64,000 bases of DNA from an uncultured Christensenellaceae bacterium (GTDB lineage Bacteria; Bacillota; Clostridia; Christensenellales; CAG-314): the NCBI GenBank assembly GCA_910586905.1, contig CAJUIV010000006.1:1-64000 (forward strand), in the 5' to 3' direction. A program made the translations under genes and the position numbers. Under the pieces are notes generated by a model that had not been told where the DNA came from, ran no database searches, and was given only the letters and a program-made list of their open reading frames with translations. Below are positions 45,241 to 54,945 of this stretch, one piece after another (the stretch's first letter is position 1; each line of letters begins with the position of its first letter).

Positions 45241-46255
45241 GTCAAAATTTGAACTTGCTACTTGCTTTTTATCTACTACCGATACTAAACTTTCGAGTTA
45301 CAAGTATAAATCGGAAAACAACATACGCTTGACATTCCCAGTCCGATAATAAATATATTTAAACGCTAGGCTTCTGACTATACTATATAAATATTTATCA
45401 TTCTATTATTTATAGTATTCTGTCAATACGATATAAGATAATTTAAACGGTATTTTTCCAAACAGTCTACATAAATTCAAAAACGTTCGATTTAAACGTT
45501 CCTCAGAATGACAAAATAGTATTTCAGTAGCGACAAATTCATCCGATAAAAAACTGAATAATCGACGGTTTATTTTGCAGTGAGCGCATCGCCTTCATTA
45601 ACTATTCTATCTGTGCCACGCCGTTTTCAGTCAATAAGTCGTAAATAATTTGCGCCTCTGTAAACTTGATCTTTTCGTTGGTTATTCCGATCGAAACTTA
45701 TTATATCGAGTGAAAATATATTACATGATTCTAATTTCATTAGTAGCTTTAATATAAGCGCGCGCTATCACAACTAACTAGTTTTCCTCCGTTTCTTCTG
45801 CACAATCTTATACCTTTTCCTATAAATTAACAAGATATTCATATCCTGAATTCAATAAATTGGATTATAAAAATTCAACTTAATATCCACATAATTTTTA
45901 ACAACGCGTCTAAATTAAAATAATAAAATCTATTATTACATTTTAGGAAACTAAAAATTTACTATTAACAAATTACTTATTAAACTATATGGTGCTTTTC
46001 AGTATATTTTATCCATAATCATTTGACAGCGTATTTAATGCGCGTTTTGAATACGTTAAAATAATTTAACAATATTTATTTTAAACGTAAAAGTTCATTA
46101 AATTTCAATTCCGTTTAAAAATTGCGCAACAGGCTCATACTATAAAAAGTAGACACTGTTGCCTATAAGATTACAGCTAAAATACCAATAAAAAACCGGT
46201 ATGGAATCGTAATTTTATATTGTTATTTAAATATTATATTTTTTAAATAATTATG
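45241..46255. other. Gene desert with coding remnants
   Basis: About 1 kb of AT-rich sequence without an intact gene. On the minus strand two protein-like fragments survive: 45721-45777 ends IARAYIKATNEIRIM, and 45602-45697 reads SIGITNEKIKFTEAQIIYDL and ends in a stop. They lie in different frames, lack starts and are separated by stops, as in a decayed gene of unknown family. No repeat, RNA gene or terminal inverted repeat was recognised in the rest. Confidence 0.5.
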
Positions 46256-46284
46256 TTGACTTTTAGAGACAACAGTACTATAAT
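46256..46284 (+). promoter_or_regulatory. Promoter of the cold-shock gene
   Basis: TTGACT (46256-46261), 17 bases, TATAAT (46279-46284). It leaves a 5' leader of about 100 bases before the gene, the length usual for cold-shock mRNAs whose leaders fold with temperature. Confidence 0.85.
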
Positions 46285-46389
46285 TTTATTGTAACGAATT
46301 CGGTGTGCGGTTACTGTCTTTTAACTTAATGTCTATTTGATATAACGTTTTACTCATTCGATTACAAATTTCTTGGGAGGTACCAAAGT

Positions 46390-46599
46390 ATGACAGGTAC
46401 GGTAAAATGGTTCGATTCTGGCAAGGGTTACGGATTTATTTCCAACGACGCGGGTGGCGACGACGTTTTCGTTCACTTTTCGGCAATTCAAGTAGAAGGC
46501 TTTAAAACGCTAAAAGACGGTCAAAAAGTTTCTTTCGATATTGAAGACGATACGAAAAACGGAAAACTTCGCGCAACGAACGTACAACCCATCGAATAA
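46390..46599 (+). CDS. cspA: Cold-shock protein (CspA/CspB family)
   Basis: A 69-residue single OB-fold RNA chaperone. Both RNA-binding motifs are intact: KGYGFIS (RNP1) and VFVHFSAI (RNP2). The ribosome site GGGAGG is ten bases upstream and a strong terminator follows. Confidence 0.96.
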   Translation: MTGTVKWFDSGKGYGFISNDAGGDDVFVHFSAIQVEGFKTLKDGQKVSFDIEDDTKNGKLRATNVQPIE

Positions 46600-46622
46600 T
46601 ATATCTATAAGATACATTATTT

Positions 46623-46649
46623 AAGACGCAGAAAATTTTTCTGCGTCTT
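46623..46649 (+). terminator. Terminator of cspA
   Basis: AAGACGCAGAAAA and its complement around a single T, then a T-run (TTTTATTATT), 23 bases after the stop. Confidence 0.88.
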
Positions 46650-46719
46650 TTTATTATTCATAGTATTATTTTTGAGTTAAAAACGATTCGGGCTGTAATA
46701 GCTCATTCAAAGTAATATT

Positions 46720-47856
46720 TCACGCATCTATTCTTTTTACAGTAAGGTATGAATTTACGTTTGTCGAAGGCGTAAACGTTGCAGCATTGCTCGAAGAAGC
46801 CAAAAGCGTTAACACGTCGCCTGCTGACAAAGTAACGATTGCACTACCGTTTATTATATCGTTCGTACCCGTCGAAGACAGTGCGCGCGAAATAGTAGCC
46901 GACGGAATAGCCGCACCGTTTTCAGCCACCGACAAAGTTACCGTCGACGGATTGCCGGCGATTGTTCCTGCCAGACTATAATTTACTTCATAATCTCCGC
47001 TTTCAGTGATGTTTATCGAATTTACACCGTAAGTTACGTTAGACGAAGGCATATCGATTGCCAAAGGAACCGTTGACGGCGTTGTAGTTAAAGCAAGGGG
47101 CGTAGTAACGGTAGAATACAATCCGCCGTAAGACGACAAACCGCTTACTCCGGACGGACCTGTAGCTCCCGTTGCGCCGGTAGGTCCGGTTGCACCCTGT
47201 ATACCTTGAATACCCTGAAGCCCTTGAGGACCCGTTGCTCCGGTAGCACCGGCAGGTCCGGCGACGCCTTGTATACCTTGTGGACCGGTAGGTCCGGTTG
47301 CTCCTGTAACTCCCGTGGCACCTGTTGGTCCGGTAGGTCCAATCGGTCCTTGAACACCCTGTATACCTTGAAGTCCTTGAGGTCCTGTCGCACCGGTTGA
47401 ACCTGTAACGCCGGTTGGTCCCGTTACGCCTTGTATTCCTTGAGGTCCTGTAGGTCCGGTTACACTTGTACCCGCAGGTCCTGTTGCTCCCGTAGGACCG
47501 ATAGCGCCGGCGATACCTTGCAATCCTTGAGGTCCCTGCGGTCCTGTCGCACCCGTAACGCCGGTTGGTCCCATAGGACCAATCGGCCCCTGAACACCTT
47601 GTATACCTTGAAGTCCTTGAGGACCGATAGGTCCCGTCGGACCTGTTACGCCGGGAATACCTTGTATACCGGGTATACCCTGAGGTCCTTGAAATCCTTG
47701 AGGACCTGTCGGTCCAATCGGTCCGGTCGCGCCCATAATACCTTGAGGTCCGGTATATCCGCGCGGACCTCTAGGTCCTCGTTCTATAATAACTATACGA
47801 TTCGGTTGTTCGTTGTGAATACAATTACACGAACAAGGTCGTCTGCAACAACTCAT
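46720..47856 (-). CDS. Collagen-like (BclA-type) surface protein
   Basis: A 378-residue protein. Residues 1-25 are Cys-rich ([11 protein letters not shown]), followed from about residue 30 to 250 by uninterrupted Gly-x-y triplets, largely GPTGPTG, GATGPQG and GIQG, which form a collagen triple helix. The C-terminal ~130 residues are a Ser/Thr-rich beta domain like the BclA head ([18 protein letters not shown]). There is no signal peptide. Such proteins coat exosporia or spores in Firmicutes; that location is inferred. ATG 47856 has AAGGAG nine bases upstream; a longer frame to 47901 is not supported. Confidence 0.88.
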   Translation of the reverse strand: MSCCRRPCSCNCIHNEQPNRIVIIERGPRGPRGYTGPQGIMGATGPIGPTGPQGFQGPQGIPGIQGIPGVTGPTGPIGPQGLQGIQGVQGPIGPMGPTGVTGATGPQGPQGLQGIAGAIGPTGATGPAGTSVTGPTGPQGIQGVTGPTGVTGSTGATGPQGLQGIQGVQGPIGPTGPTGATGVTGATGPTGPQGIQGVAGPAGATGATGPQGLQGIQGIQGATGPTGATGATGPSGVSGLSSYGGLYSTVTTPLALTTTPSTVPLAIDMPSSNVTYGVNSINITESGDYEVNYSLAGTIAGNPSTVTLSVAENGAAIPSATISRALSSTGTNDIINGSAIVTLSAGDVLTLLASSSNAATFTPSTNVNSYLTVKRIDA

Positions 47857-48034
47857 AATATCTCTCTCCTTGTACTTTTTAGGTTTTACCCCTACAAACA
47901 TAGTATGTTTATTGCTCTATTTACGTTACGACGTTGCCGTTAGAATTAACTCTCTCTCGTTTATTACACCATTTGAAGAAATCAAATTGCTTAATACGTA
48001 AAAACGAAAATTATAATTTATTTTTTAAAAACGC

Positions 48035-48092
48035 TTGACATTTCAGTTATACTTGCATAAAATAATAACAGTTGAACAATTATTCAACTGTT
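48035..48092 (+). promoter_or_regulatory. Promoter and CadC/SmtB-type operator
   Basis: TTGACA (48035-48040), 17 bases, TAAAAT (48058-48063). Right after it is a perfect inverted repeat AACAGTTGAA-CAATTA-TTCAACTGTT (48067-48092), whose TGAACAATTATTCA core is the ArsR/SmtB/CadC operator form. It overlaps the transcript start, so the regulator at 48108 should repress it. Confidence 0.88.
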
Positions 48093-48107
48093 TCAAGGAG
48101 ATAGATT

Positions 48108-48464
48108 ATGGAAGAAAAAGACTTTTGCTGCGAACAAAAACACGTACACGACGAAATCTGCGAACAAGTGTGCGTAGATATGCCCGACGACGATACCTTA
48201 TTCGACGTAGCGGAATTATTTAAAATTTTCGGAGACTCTACCCGTATAAGGATTCTTTCCGCACTCACCAAAGCCGAAATGTGCGTTTGCGATATAGGTT
48301 CCGTTTTAAATATGACTAAATCGGCTGTTTCGCATCAACTTAGAATACTTCGCCAAGCAAAACTTGTTAAGAATCGCCGACAGGGGAAAGAAATATTTTA
48401 TAGTTTAGACGACGACCACGTTTTAAGCATAATAAATCTTGCTGTCGAACACGTCGTAGAATAG
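48108..48464 (+). CDS. cadC: CadC-type ArsR/SmtB metal-responsive repressor
   Basis: A 118-residue winged-helix repressor. The metal motif is MCVCD (Cys59, Cys61), the ELCVCD form of CadC and ArsR. The N-terminus adds Cys7, Cys8, His12, His14, Cys18 and Cys22, as in the extended metal site of CadC that binds cadmium, lead or zinc. The recognition helix is KSAVSHQLRILRQAKLV. AAGGAG precedes the ATG and an operator lies just upstream. It heads the efflux gene set. Confidence 0.9.
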   Translation: MEEKDFCCEQKHVHDEICEQVCVDMPDDDTLFDVAELFKIFGDSTRIRILSALTKAEMCVCDIGSVLNMTKSAVSHQLRILRQAKLVKNRRQGKEIFYSLDDDHVLSIINLAVEHVVE

Positions 48465-48754
48465 AAAATATTATTTCACAATTATAACGTAAAACAACAG
48501 CGTTAGTTTTAAAAATACAGTTAGTCGTTTTACGATGTAATCAAATCCGATTAGTGTCAGTTAAACTTATTTGTTTAACAATATCGTACAGAATGAAGTT
48601 TTATCAAAACAACCACTTTAAAGCGTGATACGATACAATTTAAACCGAGAACACTCAGTTAATAACTTAATTATAAAAAAACAAAAGCGATAAATTATAT
48701 TAAATTTACCGAATCAAGATTAAAAAACCGCAAGTATAACGAAAGGAGTAAAAT
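48465..48754. other. Spacer between regulator and efflux genes
   Basis: 290 AT-rich bases. A small inverted repeat GTTAAAC-TTATTT-GTTTAAC lies at 48560-48579 without a T-run. No terminator or consensus promoter was found, so the efflux genes may be read from the cadC promoter. Confidence 0.45.
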
Positions 48755-48973
48755 ATGAGAAAAATAATCGCATTACAAGATTTGGACTGCGCTGACTGCG
48801 CGGCAAAAATGGAGAACGCTATAAACAAAATCGACGGAGTGCTTTCTGCTTCGGTTAACTTTATGACTCAAAAAATCATATTGGACATTAAGGACGACAA
48901 CGCTACCGACACTTTAAAACAAATAAAATCGGTTTGTAAAAAAATCGAACCGGACTGTATATTAAAAATTTAA
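48755..48973 (+). CDS. Stand-alone heavy-metal-associated (HMA) domain protein
   Basis: A 72-residue ferredoxin-like metal carrier: DLDCADCAAKMENAI holds the C-x2-C motif (Cys12, Cys15), preceded by Asp-x-Asp as in HMA domains of zinc/cadmium pumps rather than GMTC of copper ones. It ends nine bases before the ATPase, which lacks an HMA domain of its own, so it looks like a split-off N-terminal domain. AAGGAG precedes the ATG. Confidence 0.88.
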   Translation: MRKIIALQDLDCADCAAKMENAINKIDGVLSASVNFMTQKIILDIKDDNATDTLKQIKSVCKKIEPDCILKI

Positions 48974-48982
48974 GGTGTATAT

Positions 48983-50851
48983 ATGTCTAAAAATAAAAAA
49001 GCGCTAATTCGCATTATAGTATCTTTATGTGTCGTTATAGTTACCGTTGTTCTCAAATACACTATTTCCGAAAGTATATCTTGGTTTAAGTGGTTAGAAT
49101 TGGGCTTATCTCTAGCGGCATATTTTACCGTTGGCTACGACGTATTATGGAAAGCAATAACGAATATCGTTAGGGGAAAAATATTCGACGAACACTTTTT
49201 GATGACGATTGCCACGATAGGCGCGTTTGCAATAGGAGAATATGTCGACGCAACTGCAGTTATGCTTTTGTATCAAATAGGAGAATTATTCCAACGTTAC
49301 GCCGTCGGGAAAAGCAGAAAAAGCATTGCAGAACTTATGGATATTCGACCCGAAGAAGCCACGGTAATCCGCGACGATCTCGAAATCAAAGTTCATCCGT
49401 CTGAAATAGAAATAGGCGAAACTATTTTGATAAAAGCAGGTGAAAAAATACCTCTCGACGGCGAAATCATTAAAGGCGAATGCAGTTTGGATACCTCCGC
49501 AATGACGGGTGAAAGCTTGCCCAGAAAAGCCTCAATCGGACAAACGGTCGTATCGGGATGTTTAAATTTAGACGGTACGATTTTCATCAAAACCACTTCA
49601 ACATACGACGACAGTACGGTTGCAAAAGTACTGGATTTAGTAGAAAACGCTACCAGCAAAAAATCTCCTGCAGAAAATTTTATAACAAAATTCAGTCGAT
49701 ACTATACGCCGATTGTCGTTGCGCTCGCCGTAATACTCGCCGTTGTTCCGCCGATGTTCGAAGGTATTTCCGTAGGAACGGTTTGGCTGAAGTGGATGCG
49801 CCGCGCAATGATGTTTTTATTCGTATCATGCCCGTGCGCTTTGGTAATATCAATACCTTTGGGCTTTTTCGGCGGTATAGCTTGCGCAAGTAAAAACGGG
49901 ATTCTTGTAAAAGGCAGCAACTACTTAGAATTGTTAGCTAAAAGCAAAATTATCGCTTTTGACAAAACGGGAACTTTAACCAAGGGAAATTTTGCGGTTA
50001 CTCAAGTCGTACCCGAAAATAAACGAGAAGAAATACTTTCGCTTGCAGCTTTGGCAGAACAATACAGCAATCACCCAATCGCAATTTCCATTTGCCGCGA
50101 ACGGAAAGCAGATATGTCAGCACAAGTACAGGAAATAGCCGGACACGGCGTAAAAGCCGTTGTAAACGGTTCCGTTATTTTGTGCGGAAACGATAAACTG
50201 ATGAACGATTACGATATTGAATTTTCACCTATTAGCGACGGTACGGTCGTCTACGTTGCTCAGGACGGTCGTTTCGTAGGTTCCATACAAATAAGCGACC
50301 AAATAAAAGAAGACTCTCACGAGGCTATTGCCGAGTTGAAAAAAGCCGGAGTAACGACTGTGATGCTAACGGGAGACAACAATATTACCGCGCAAGAGAT
50401 AGCCGTTAAACTTAACGTTGACAAGTATTATTCCGAACTTTTACCTCAAGATAAAGTTACAAAACTGAACGAATTGAAACAAAACGAAAAAGTAGCGTTC
50501 GTAGGAGACGGAATAAACGACGCTCCGGTTCTCGCCACAGCGGACGTCGGAATAGCTATGGGAGCTATGGGCAGCGACGTAGCGATAGAAGCAGCCGACA
50601 TCGTACTTATGCAAGATAACCCTGCTTCCGTTCCGCTTGCCAAACGAATAGCGAAAAGCACTTTGAAAATAGTTACGGAAAATATCGTTTTATCCATTGC
50701 CATAAAATTTGCAGTTTTGATTTTATCCGCAATCGGATTATTGGACAAAATAGCGTTCGGCATGATTATCGCTATATTGGCAGACGTAGGCGTTTGTGTG
50801 ATTGCAATATTAAATTCGATGCGCACAATGTTTATAAAGAAACGGAAATAA
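48983..50851 (+). CDS. cadA: Cadmium/zinc/lead-exporting P1B-type ATPase (CadA/ZntA-like)
   Basis: A 622-residue heavy-metal P-type pump. It begins directly with membrane helices, with no HMA domain. Motifs are MTGESLP (actuator), SCPCALVIS (transport site of P1B ATPases), DKTGTLTKG (phosphorylated Asp), SNHPIA (HP locus) and GDGINDAPVL. CadC-type regulator plus a DCxxC-type carrier point to Cd/Zn/Pb rather than copper. Ribosome site AAGG is nine bases upstream. Confidence 0.92.
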   Translation: MSKNKKALIRIIVSLCVVIVTVVLKYTISESISWFKWLELGLSLAAYFTVGYDVLWKAITNIVRGKIFDEHFLMTIATIGAFAIGEYVDATAVMLLYQIGELFQRYAVGKSRKSIAELMDIRPEEATVIRDDLEIKVHPSEIEIGETILIKAGEKIPLDGEIIKGECSLDTSAMTGESLPRKASIGQTVVSGCLNLDGTIFIKTTSTYDDSTVAKVLDLVENATSKKSPAENFITKFSRYYTPIVVALAVILAVVPPMFEGISVGTVWLKWMRRAMMFLFVSCPCALVISIPLGFFGGIACASKNGILVKGSNYLELLAKSKIIAFDKTGTLTKGNFAVTQVVPENKREEILSLAALAEQYSNHPIAISICRERKADMSAQVQEIAGHGVKAVVNGSVILCGNDKLMNDYDIEFSPISDGTVVYVAQDGRFVGSIQISDQIKEDSHEAIAELKKAGVTTVMLTGDNNITAQEIAVKLNVDKYYSELLPQDKVTKLNELKQNEKVAFVGDGINDAPVLATADVGIAMGAMGSDVAIEAADIVLMQDNPASVPLAKRIAKSTLKIVTENIVLSIAIKFAVLILSAIGLLDKIAFGMIIAILADVGVCVIAILNSMRTMFIKKRK

Positions 50852-50880
50852 TAAGATAATCTCGTTAATAGCTTAAAATA

Positions 50881-50906
50881 AAATCTCCTGTTTTTACAGG
50901 AGATTT
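50881..50906. terminator. Terminator between convergent cadA and ABC genes
   Basis: Stem AAATCTCCTGT/ACAGGAGATTT with a four-base T loop and T-rich ends on both strands; 30 bases after cadA and about 70 after the ABC stop. Confidence 0.85.
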
Positions 50907-50975
50907 TCGATTTATAAAATTCCAGGATAATTACCAATACATAATTGATACTTCTACTTGTTAAAAATCACACTT

Positions 50976-52859
50976 TCAGCTCTTAATCAACCTTTCTTTG
51001 TTATATTGTAAATTGTATAATTCGTAGTATCGTCCCTTATTAGCCAATAGCTCTTTGTGATTTCCTTGTTCTATAATTCTTCCTCCGTCAAGCACCAATA
51101 TTTTATCAGCGTGCTGAATTGTCGATAATCTATGCGCAACAATAAGCATAGTTCCGACGTTCATAAGTTTATGCAAGCTATCCTGAATAAGAATTTCCGT
51201 TTCGGTATCGATATTTGCTGTTGCCTCGTCAAGAATCATTACTTCCGGTTTATGAATTATTGTGCGAGCAAACGACAATAACTGACGCTGTCCTGCGGAA
51301 AAATTGTTGCCGCGTTCGCGCACTTCTTCGTCTAAACCTCCGTCCAACCTATTTATGAATTTGTACGCGTTAACGTATTTACAAGCTTCTATTATCTGTT
51401 CGTCGTCAAATTCGTCGCGCAAAACTATATTACTGCGAATTGTTCCGGAAAATAAAAACACATCCTGCAGCATCTGTCCGAAATGTTTACGAAGCGAAGC
51501 AATTTTGAGATGCTTGATGTTTACGCCGTCAAGCAAAATTTCTCCTTTTTGAATATCGTAGTTGCGACACAGCAAAGATAAAATCGTCGTTTTGCCGCTA
51601 CCCGTAGAGCCGACGAAAGCAACCGTATCGTTAGCGTTTACGTGAAAACTTACGTCTTTTAAAATCCACTCGTTTTCATCATAAGCAAACCAAACGTTTT
51701 TGAATTCTATTTCTCCTTTAACTTCCTCAAGTTCAATCGCGTCAGGCTCGTCCACCACTTTAGGTTCTATATCCAAAACCGTGAATATTTTCTCCGCTGA
51801 CGCAAAAGCAGATTGCAACCGATGAAACTGTTCCGCCAAACTTTGTATGGGATTGAAAAAACGCGAAATAAACATATAAAATGCTACTATAACTTCGCTT
51901 GTTACTATCTGTCCCAAAAAGTTGATATCGTCTAAATATCCTACGGAACCAAGAAAAAACAGACATAGTACCGATGAAATATACAGCATATATACAAGAG
52001 GACGAAAAACGCTGAAAACAAAAATCTGACTGCGCTGCGCTTTATACAATGTTTCGTTTTTTTCCTCAAATTCATCGATTTTACGCTGTTGACGATTAAA
52101 AATCTGCGTTAATTTCATACCGGACAAATTTTCTGATAAAAACGTGTTAATGTCCGTGGTACTGTTTTTAACGCGCCGATAAGCTTTTCGAGAAAATTTA
52201 CGGAATATCACGGTAAATAACACGATAAAAGGCACGAAGCATAACACCATTAAAGTCAACATATAGTTTACGCATAACATAGCCACAAGTACGCCCACTA
52301 TCACAAAACAATTTTGAATCAAGTTTACAAGCAAGCCCGTAAACATCATAGATATTGCGTTCGTGTCGTTTGTCGTGCGAGTAACCAATTTACCGACGGG
52401 AATTTGGGAAAGCTGCGCATGAGATAGCTTTTCTATATGCTCGAACACGTCTTCGCGTAATTTAGACACTATTTTTTGACCTGTTTTTTGTAAAACGATA
52501 GATTGTACGTACGTACAAACAAGCGATACAACCAATACGGCGGCGTAAACCCCCACTCGCCATAATACGTTTATAAGCTCGAAATCTTTTTTTATAATTG
52601 CCTCGATATCCGATACCAAAATCGGAGATAGGATACTGTACGATACGGAAACAATCATCACGAAGCCGACCAAAACAAAATTTCTCCAATACGGTTTCGC
52701 ATATTTAAGCAAGCGTTTAAACAGTTCGCCGTCTTTAATATTACGGTCGAAGCCCATAGACTCTTTTTTATCTTTTATCAACGCAAATACAAGTATAAGC
52801 ACTGCCGATATGGTTCCCAAAATTGCGCCGACGATTAAAAGCGGGAGATAATCTTTCAT
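50976..52859 (-). CDS. ABC exporter subunit, catalytic half (BmrD/YheH-like)
   Basis: A 627-residue half-transporter: six membrane helices (to about 345) and a C-terminal ATPase. Walker A is GSTGSGKTTI, signature FSAGQRQLLSFAR, Walker B VMILDEATANID with the catalytic Glu intact. Its N-terminus has an extra leading helix. It follows its partner by one base. With the degenerate partner it fits a heterodimeric multidrug exporter like BmrCD; substrate unknown. Confidence 0.9.
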   Translation of the reverse strand: MKDYLPLLIVGAILGTISAVLILVFALIKDKKESMGFDRNIKDGELFKRLLKYAKPYWRNFVLVGFVMIVSVSYSILSPILVSDIEAIIKKDFELINVLWRVGVYAAVLVVSLVCTYVQSIVLQKTGQKIVSKLREDVFEHIEKLSHAQLSQIPVGKLVTRTTNDTNAISMMFTGLLVNLIQNCFVIVGVLVAMLCVNYMLTLMVLCFVPFIVLFTVIFRKFSRKAYRRVKNSTTDINTFLSENLSGMKLTQIFNRQQRKIDEFEEKNETLYKAQRSQIFVFSVFRPLVYMLYISSVLCLFFLGSVGYLDDINFLGQIVTSEVIVAFYMFISRFFNPIQSLAEQFHRLQSAFASAEKIFTVLDIEPKVVDEPDAIELEEVKGEIEFKNVWFAYDENEWILKDVSFHVNANDTVAFVGSTGSGKTTILSLLCRNYDIQKGEILLDGVNIKHLKIASLRKHFGQMLQDVFLFSGTIRSNIVLRDEFDDEQIIEACKYVNAYKFINRLDGGLDEEVRERGNNFSAGQRQLLSFARTIIHKPEVMILDEATANIDTETEILIQDSLHKLMNVGTMLIVAHRLSTIQHADKILVLDGGRIIEQGNHKELLANKGRYYELYNLQYNKERLIKS

Positions 52860-52860
52860 A

Positions 52861-54633
52861 CTAAATACCTTCCTCGTCTTCTAATTTTTGAAGAGCAACC
52901 ATATTTCGATAATCCGAACAACGAACAAGCAACTGTTCGTGAGAACCCACGTCGATTACTTTACCGCCGTCCATGTAAATTATTTTATCTAAATTTCGAA
53001 CGGTTGAAATTCGATGAGCAATCAAAATGGTAGTTTTTCCTTCTCGTATGCGTTTTAAATTTTCTAATATTTTACGTTCGGTATCGGTATCGACCGCCGA
53101 AACAGAATCGTCCATTATCAATATAGAAGAATTTTTCATCAAAGCTCGAGCAATAGAAATACGCTGCTTTTGTCCGCCGGATACCGTTACGCCGCGTTCG
53201 CCGAGTACCGTTTCGTAACCGTTAACAAATCCTCGGATATTACCGTCTATATCTGACGTTTCGGCAGCGCGTTCAATCTGCGCAAAATCTAACGTATCGG
53301 AAGAAAACGCAATGTTTTTAGCTATTGTGTCGGAAAACAAAAAATTGTCTTGAGGTACGTACGCGCAAAAATTACGCAAACTGTTTATTTTTATTTCGTT
53401 GATGTCCTTTCCGTCTATAAATATCGTACCGTCTTCAACATTGTAACAACGTAATATCAAATCGGCGAGAGTGGTTTTTCCGCAACCCGTTTTACCTACA
53501 ATGCCGACGCTTTCGCCTGCATCGATAGTAAAAGAAACGTCCGTAAGCGAATCAATATTTGCGGAGGGATACCGAAAAGTTAAACGATTAAATCTAATAC
53601 TGCCTTTTAAATCGTCAATATCGCTTGCCTTAGACTTATCCGTTACATCAGGTTCAGCATTCAAAAATTCCGACACGCGTTTTAAAGAAGCTTTACCGCG
53701 CGAAGACATATCGATAAGCTCGGTTATAGCCATTACAGGCCACACGATGGCGTTGAAATAGCCTATAAACTCCATAAGTTGTCCGGCGTTAAACGTCCCT
53801 ATGTAAACTAGATACGAGCCGTATCCTAAAACTATACAAATAACAGACTCTACGAACAAATTAACGAATACGTGGAGAAGCATACTCATTTTTGTATACG
53901 CTATGTTTGCGTTTTCGTTCTTTTTATTTAGTCTTTTAAAAGCCCATAATTCCTTAAACTCTTTGACAAACGCTTTTATTACGGCAATTCCCGAATAGCT
54001 TTCCTGCGCGAAATCAGACAAATCCGAAAAAGCCGCTTGACGTGCGTCCCATTTCATCGTCATATACTTTCCAACGATAATACCGACAACTAACATAAGA
54101 ACCATAGGAATGAGAGAAAATAATGTCATTTTCCAATCCATTCGGAACATTTTATAAAGCGACATTCCTCCCATAAATACCGCGTCGAACGTCATCATAA
54201 CTCCGCTGCCGAAACAATCTTGAACGGTTTCCAAATCGTTAGTAAAAAGCGACATCATATTGCCGACCTTATTGACGGAATAAAATTCGCACGATAAATC
54301 TTTTGAACGACTAAACATCCGTCCACGTAAATCTTTTTCTACTTTATAACCGGCACCGAATAAGCAAATACGCCACAAAAATCTACCTACAATAAGCACC
54401 GATATAACAATAAACATAGGAACGCATACTTCGCTCCACAATAAATACTTATCAAAAATCCGCTTTACTCCGTCGATTTTAACGTAGCCGTTGTTTATAC
54501 CGTTTATAACTATTCTGTATAATTCAGGTATGATAAGCTGTACGTAATCTACGGCAATAAGGGCAATGATACCTAAAAGTAACATATACGCATATTTAAA
54601 ATAATACTTATTTAAATGTTTGCCGAAAATCAT
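52861..54633 (-). CDS. ABC exporter subunit, degenerate-site half (BmrC/YheI-like)
   Basis: A 590-residue half-transporter with six helices and an ATPase: Walker A GIVGKTGCGKTTL, signature VSGGQKQRIS and Walker B ILIMDDSVSAVD. The catalytic Glu after Walker B is Asp, so one ATP site of the pair should be weak, as in BmrC. GGGAG lies six bases before the ATG. First gene of the pair, with its own promoter. Confidence 0.9.
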   Translation of the reverse strand: MIFGKHLNKYYFKYAYMLLLGIIALIAVDYVQLIIPELYRIVINGINNGYVKIDGVKRIFDKYLLWSEVCVPMFIVISVLIVGRFLWRICLFGAGYKVEKDLRGRMFSRSKDLSCEFYSVNKVGNMMSLFTNDLETVQDCFGSGVMMTFDAVFMGGMSLYKMFRMDWKMTLFSLIPMVLMLVVGIIVGKYMTMKWDARQAAFSDLSDFAQESYSGIAVIKAFVKEFKELWAFKRLNKKNENANIAYTKMSMLLHVFVNLFVESVICIVLGYGSYLVYIGTFNAGQLMEFIGYFNAIVWPVMAITELIDMSSRGKASLKRVSEFLNAEPDVTDKSKASDIDDLKGSIRFNRLTFRYPSANIDSLTDVSFTIDAGESVGIVGKTGCGKTTLADLILRCYNVEDGTIFIDGKDINEIKINSLRNFCAYVPQDNFLFSDTIAKNIAFSSDTLDFAQIERAAETSDIDGNIRGFVNGYETVLGERGVTVSGGQKQRISIARALMKNSSILIMDDSVSAVDTDTERKILENLKRIREGKTTILIAHRISTVRNLDKIIYMDGGKVIDVGSHEQLLVRCSDYRNMVALQKLEDEEGI

Positions 54634-54807
54634 CAGTTTCTCCCAAAGTACTGCTTATCACGCCGCAAAACTACAAGTAACGTGGACTTGTCGCCGTTAT
54701 TTACTATATTTATCGCATACGAATAAGATTTTAATCGATAAAACGTTAAAACGTGATACGATGCAATAAAGACTAGATATATTCAATTAAACCCGACTAA
54801 TTGCTTT
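54634..54807 (-). other. 5' leader of the ABC operon
   Basis: About 170 bases between promoter and gene. A small hairpin ACAAGT-CCACGTT-ACTTGT (54673-54691) followed by AGTTTTG could be an attenuator; no clear leader peptide was identified. Confidence 0.35.
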
Positions 54808-54836
54808 ATTATAACAAAAACGATTTTATTTGGCAA
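54808..54836 (-). promoter_or_regulatory. Promoter of the ABC operon
   Basis: Minus strand TTGCCA (54831-54836), 17 bases, TATAAT (54808-54813). The remaining ~110 bases to recO show no feature. Confidence 0.75.
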
Positions 54837-54945
54837 CATCTTGCCGCGACAAACCGTAAGAAAGTAAAAAACTGGTTGTTAAAACAAAAAATATAATTTA
54901 CAAAAATCAGTTCAGTCAAATTTCAAAATACCGCAACAAAATACG

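Noticed and set aside
46950..47780. Regularly repeated DNA that might look like a CRISPR array
   Set aside because: The repeats are multiples of 9 bases coding Gly-x-y, without constant spacers.
47899..47907. CATACTATG upstream of the collagen gene as a sigma-E/sigma-K -10 box
   Set aside because: No matching -35 element at the required distance; the match alone is too weak.
47145..47943. Long open frames on both strands across the collagen gene
   Set aside because: They are by-products of the Gly-x-y codon repeats; they read as Leu/Arg or Ser/Arg-rich repeats without starts or ribosome sites.
48624..54767. Near-identical 16-mers CGTGATACGATRCAAT at 48624 and 54752
   Set aside because: A pair of 16-mers with one mismatch is expected by chance several times in 64 kb; flanks do not match.
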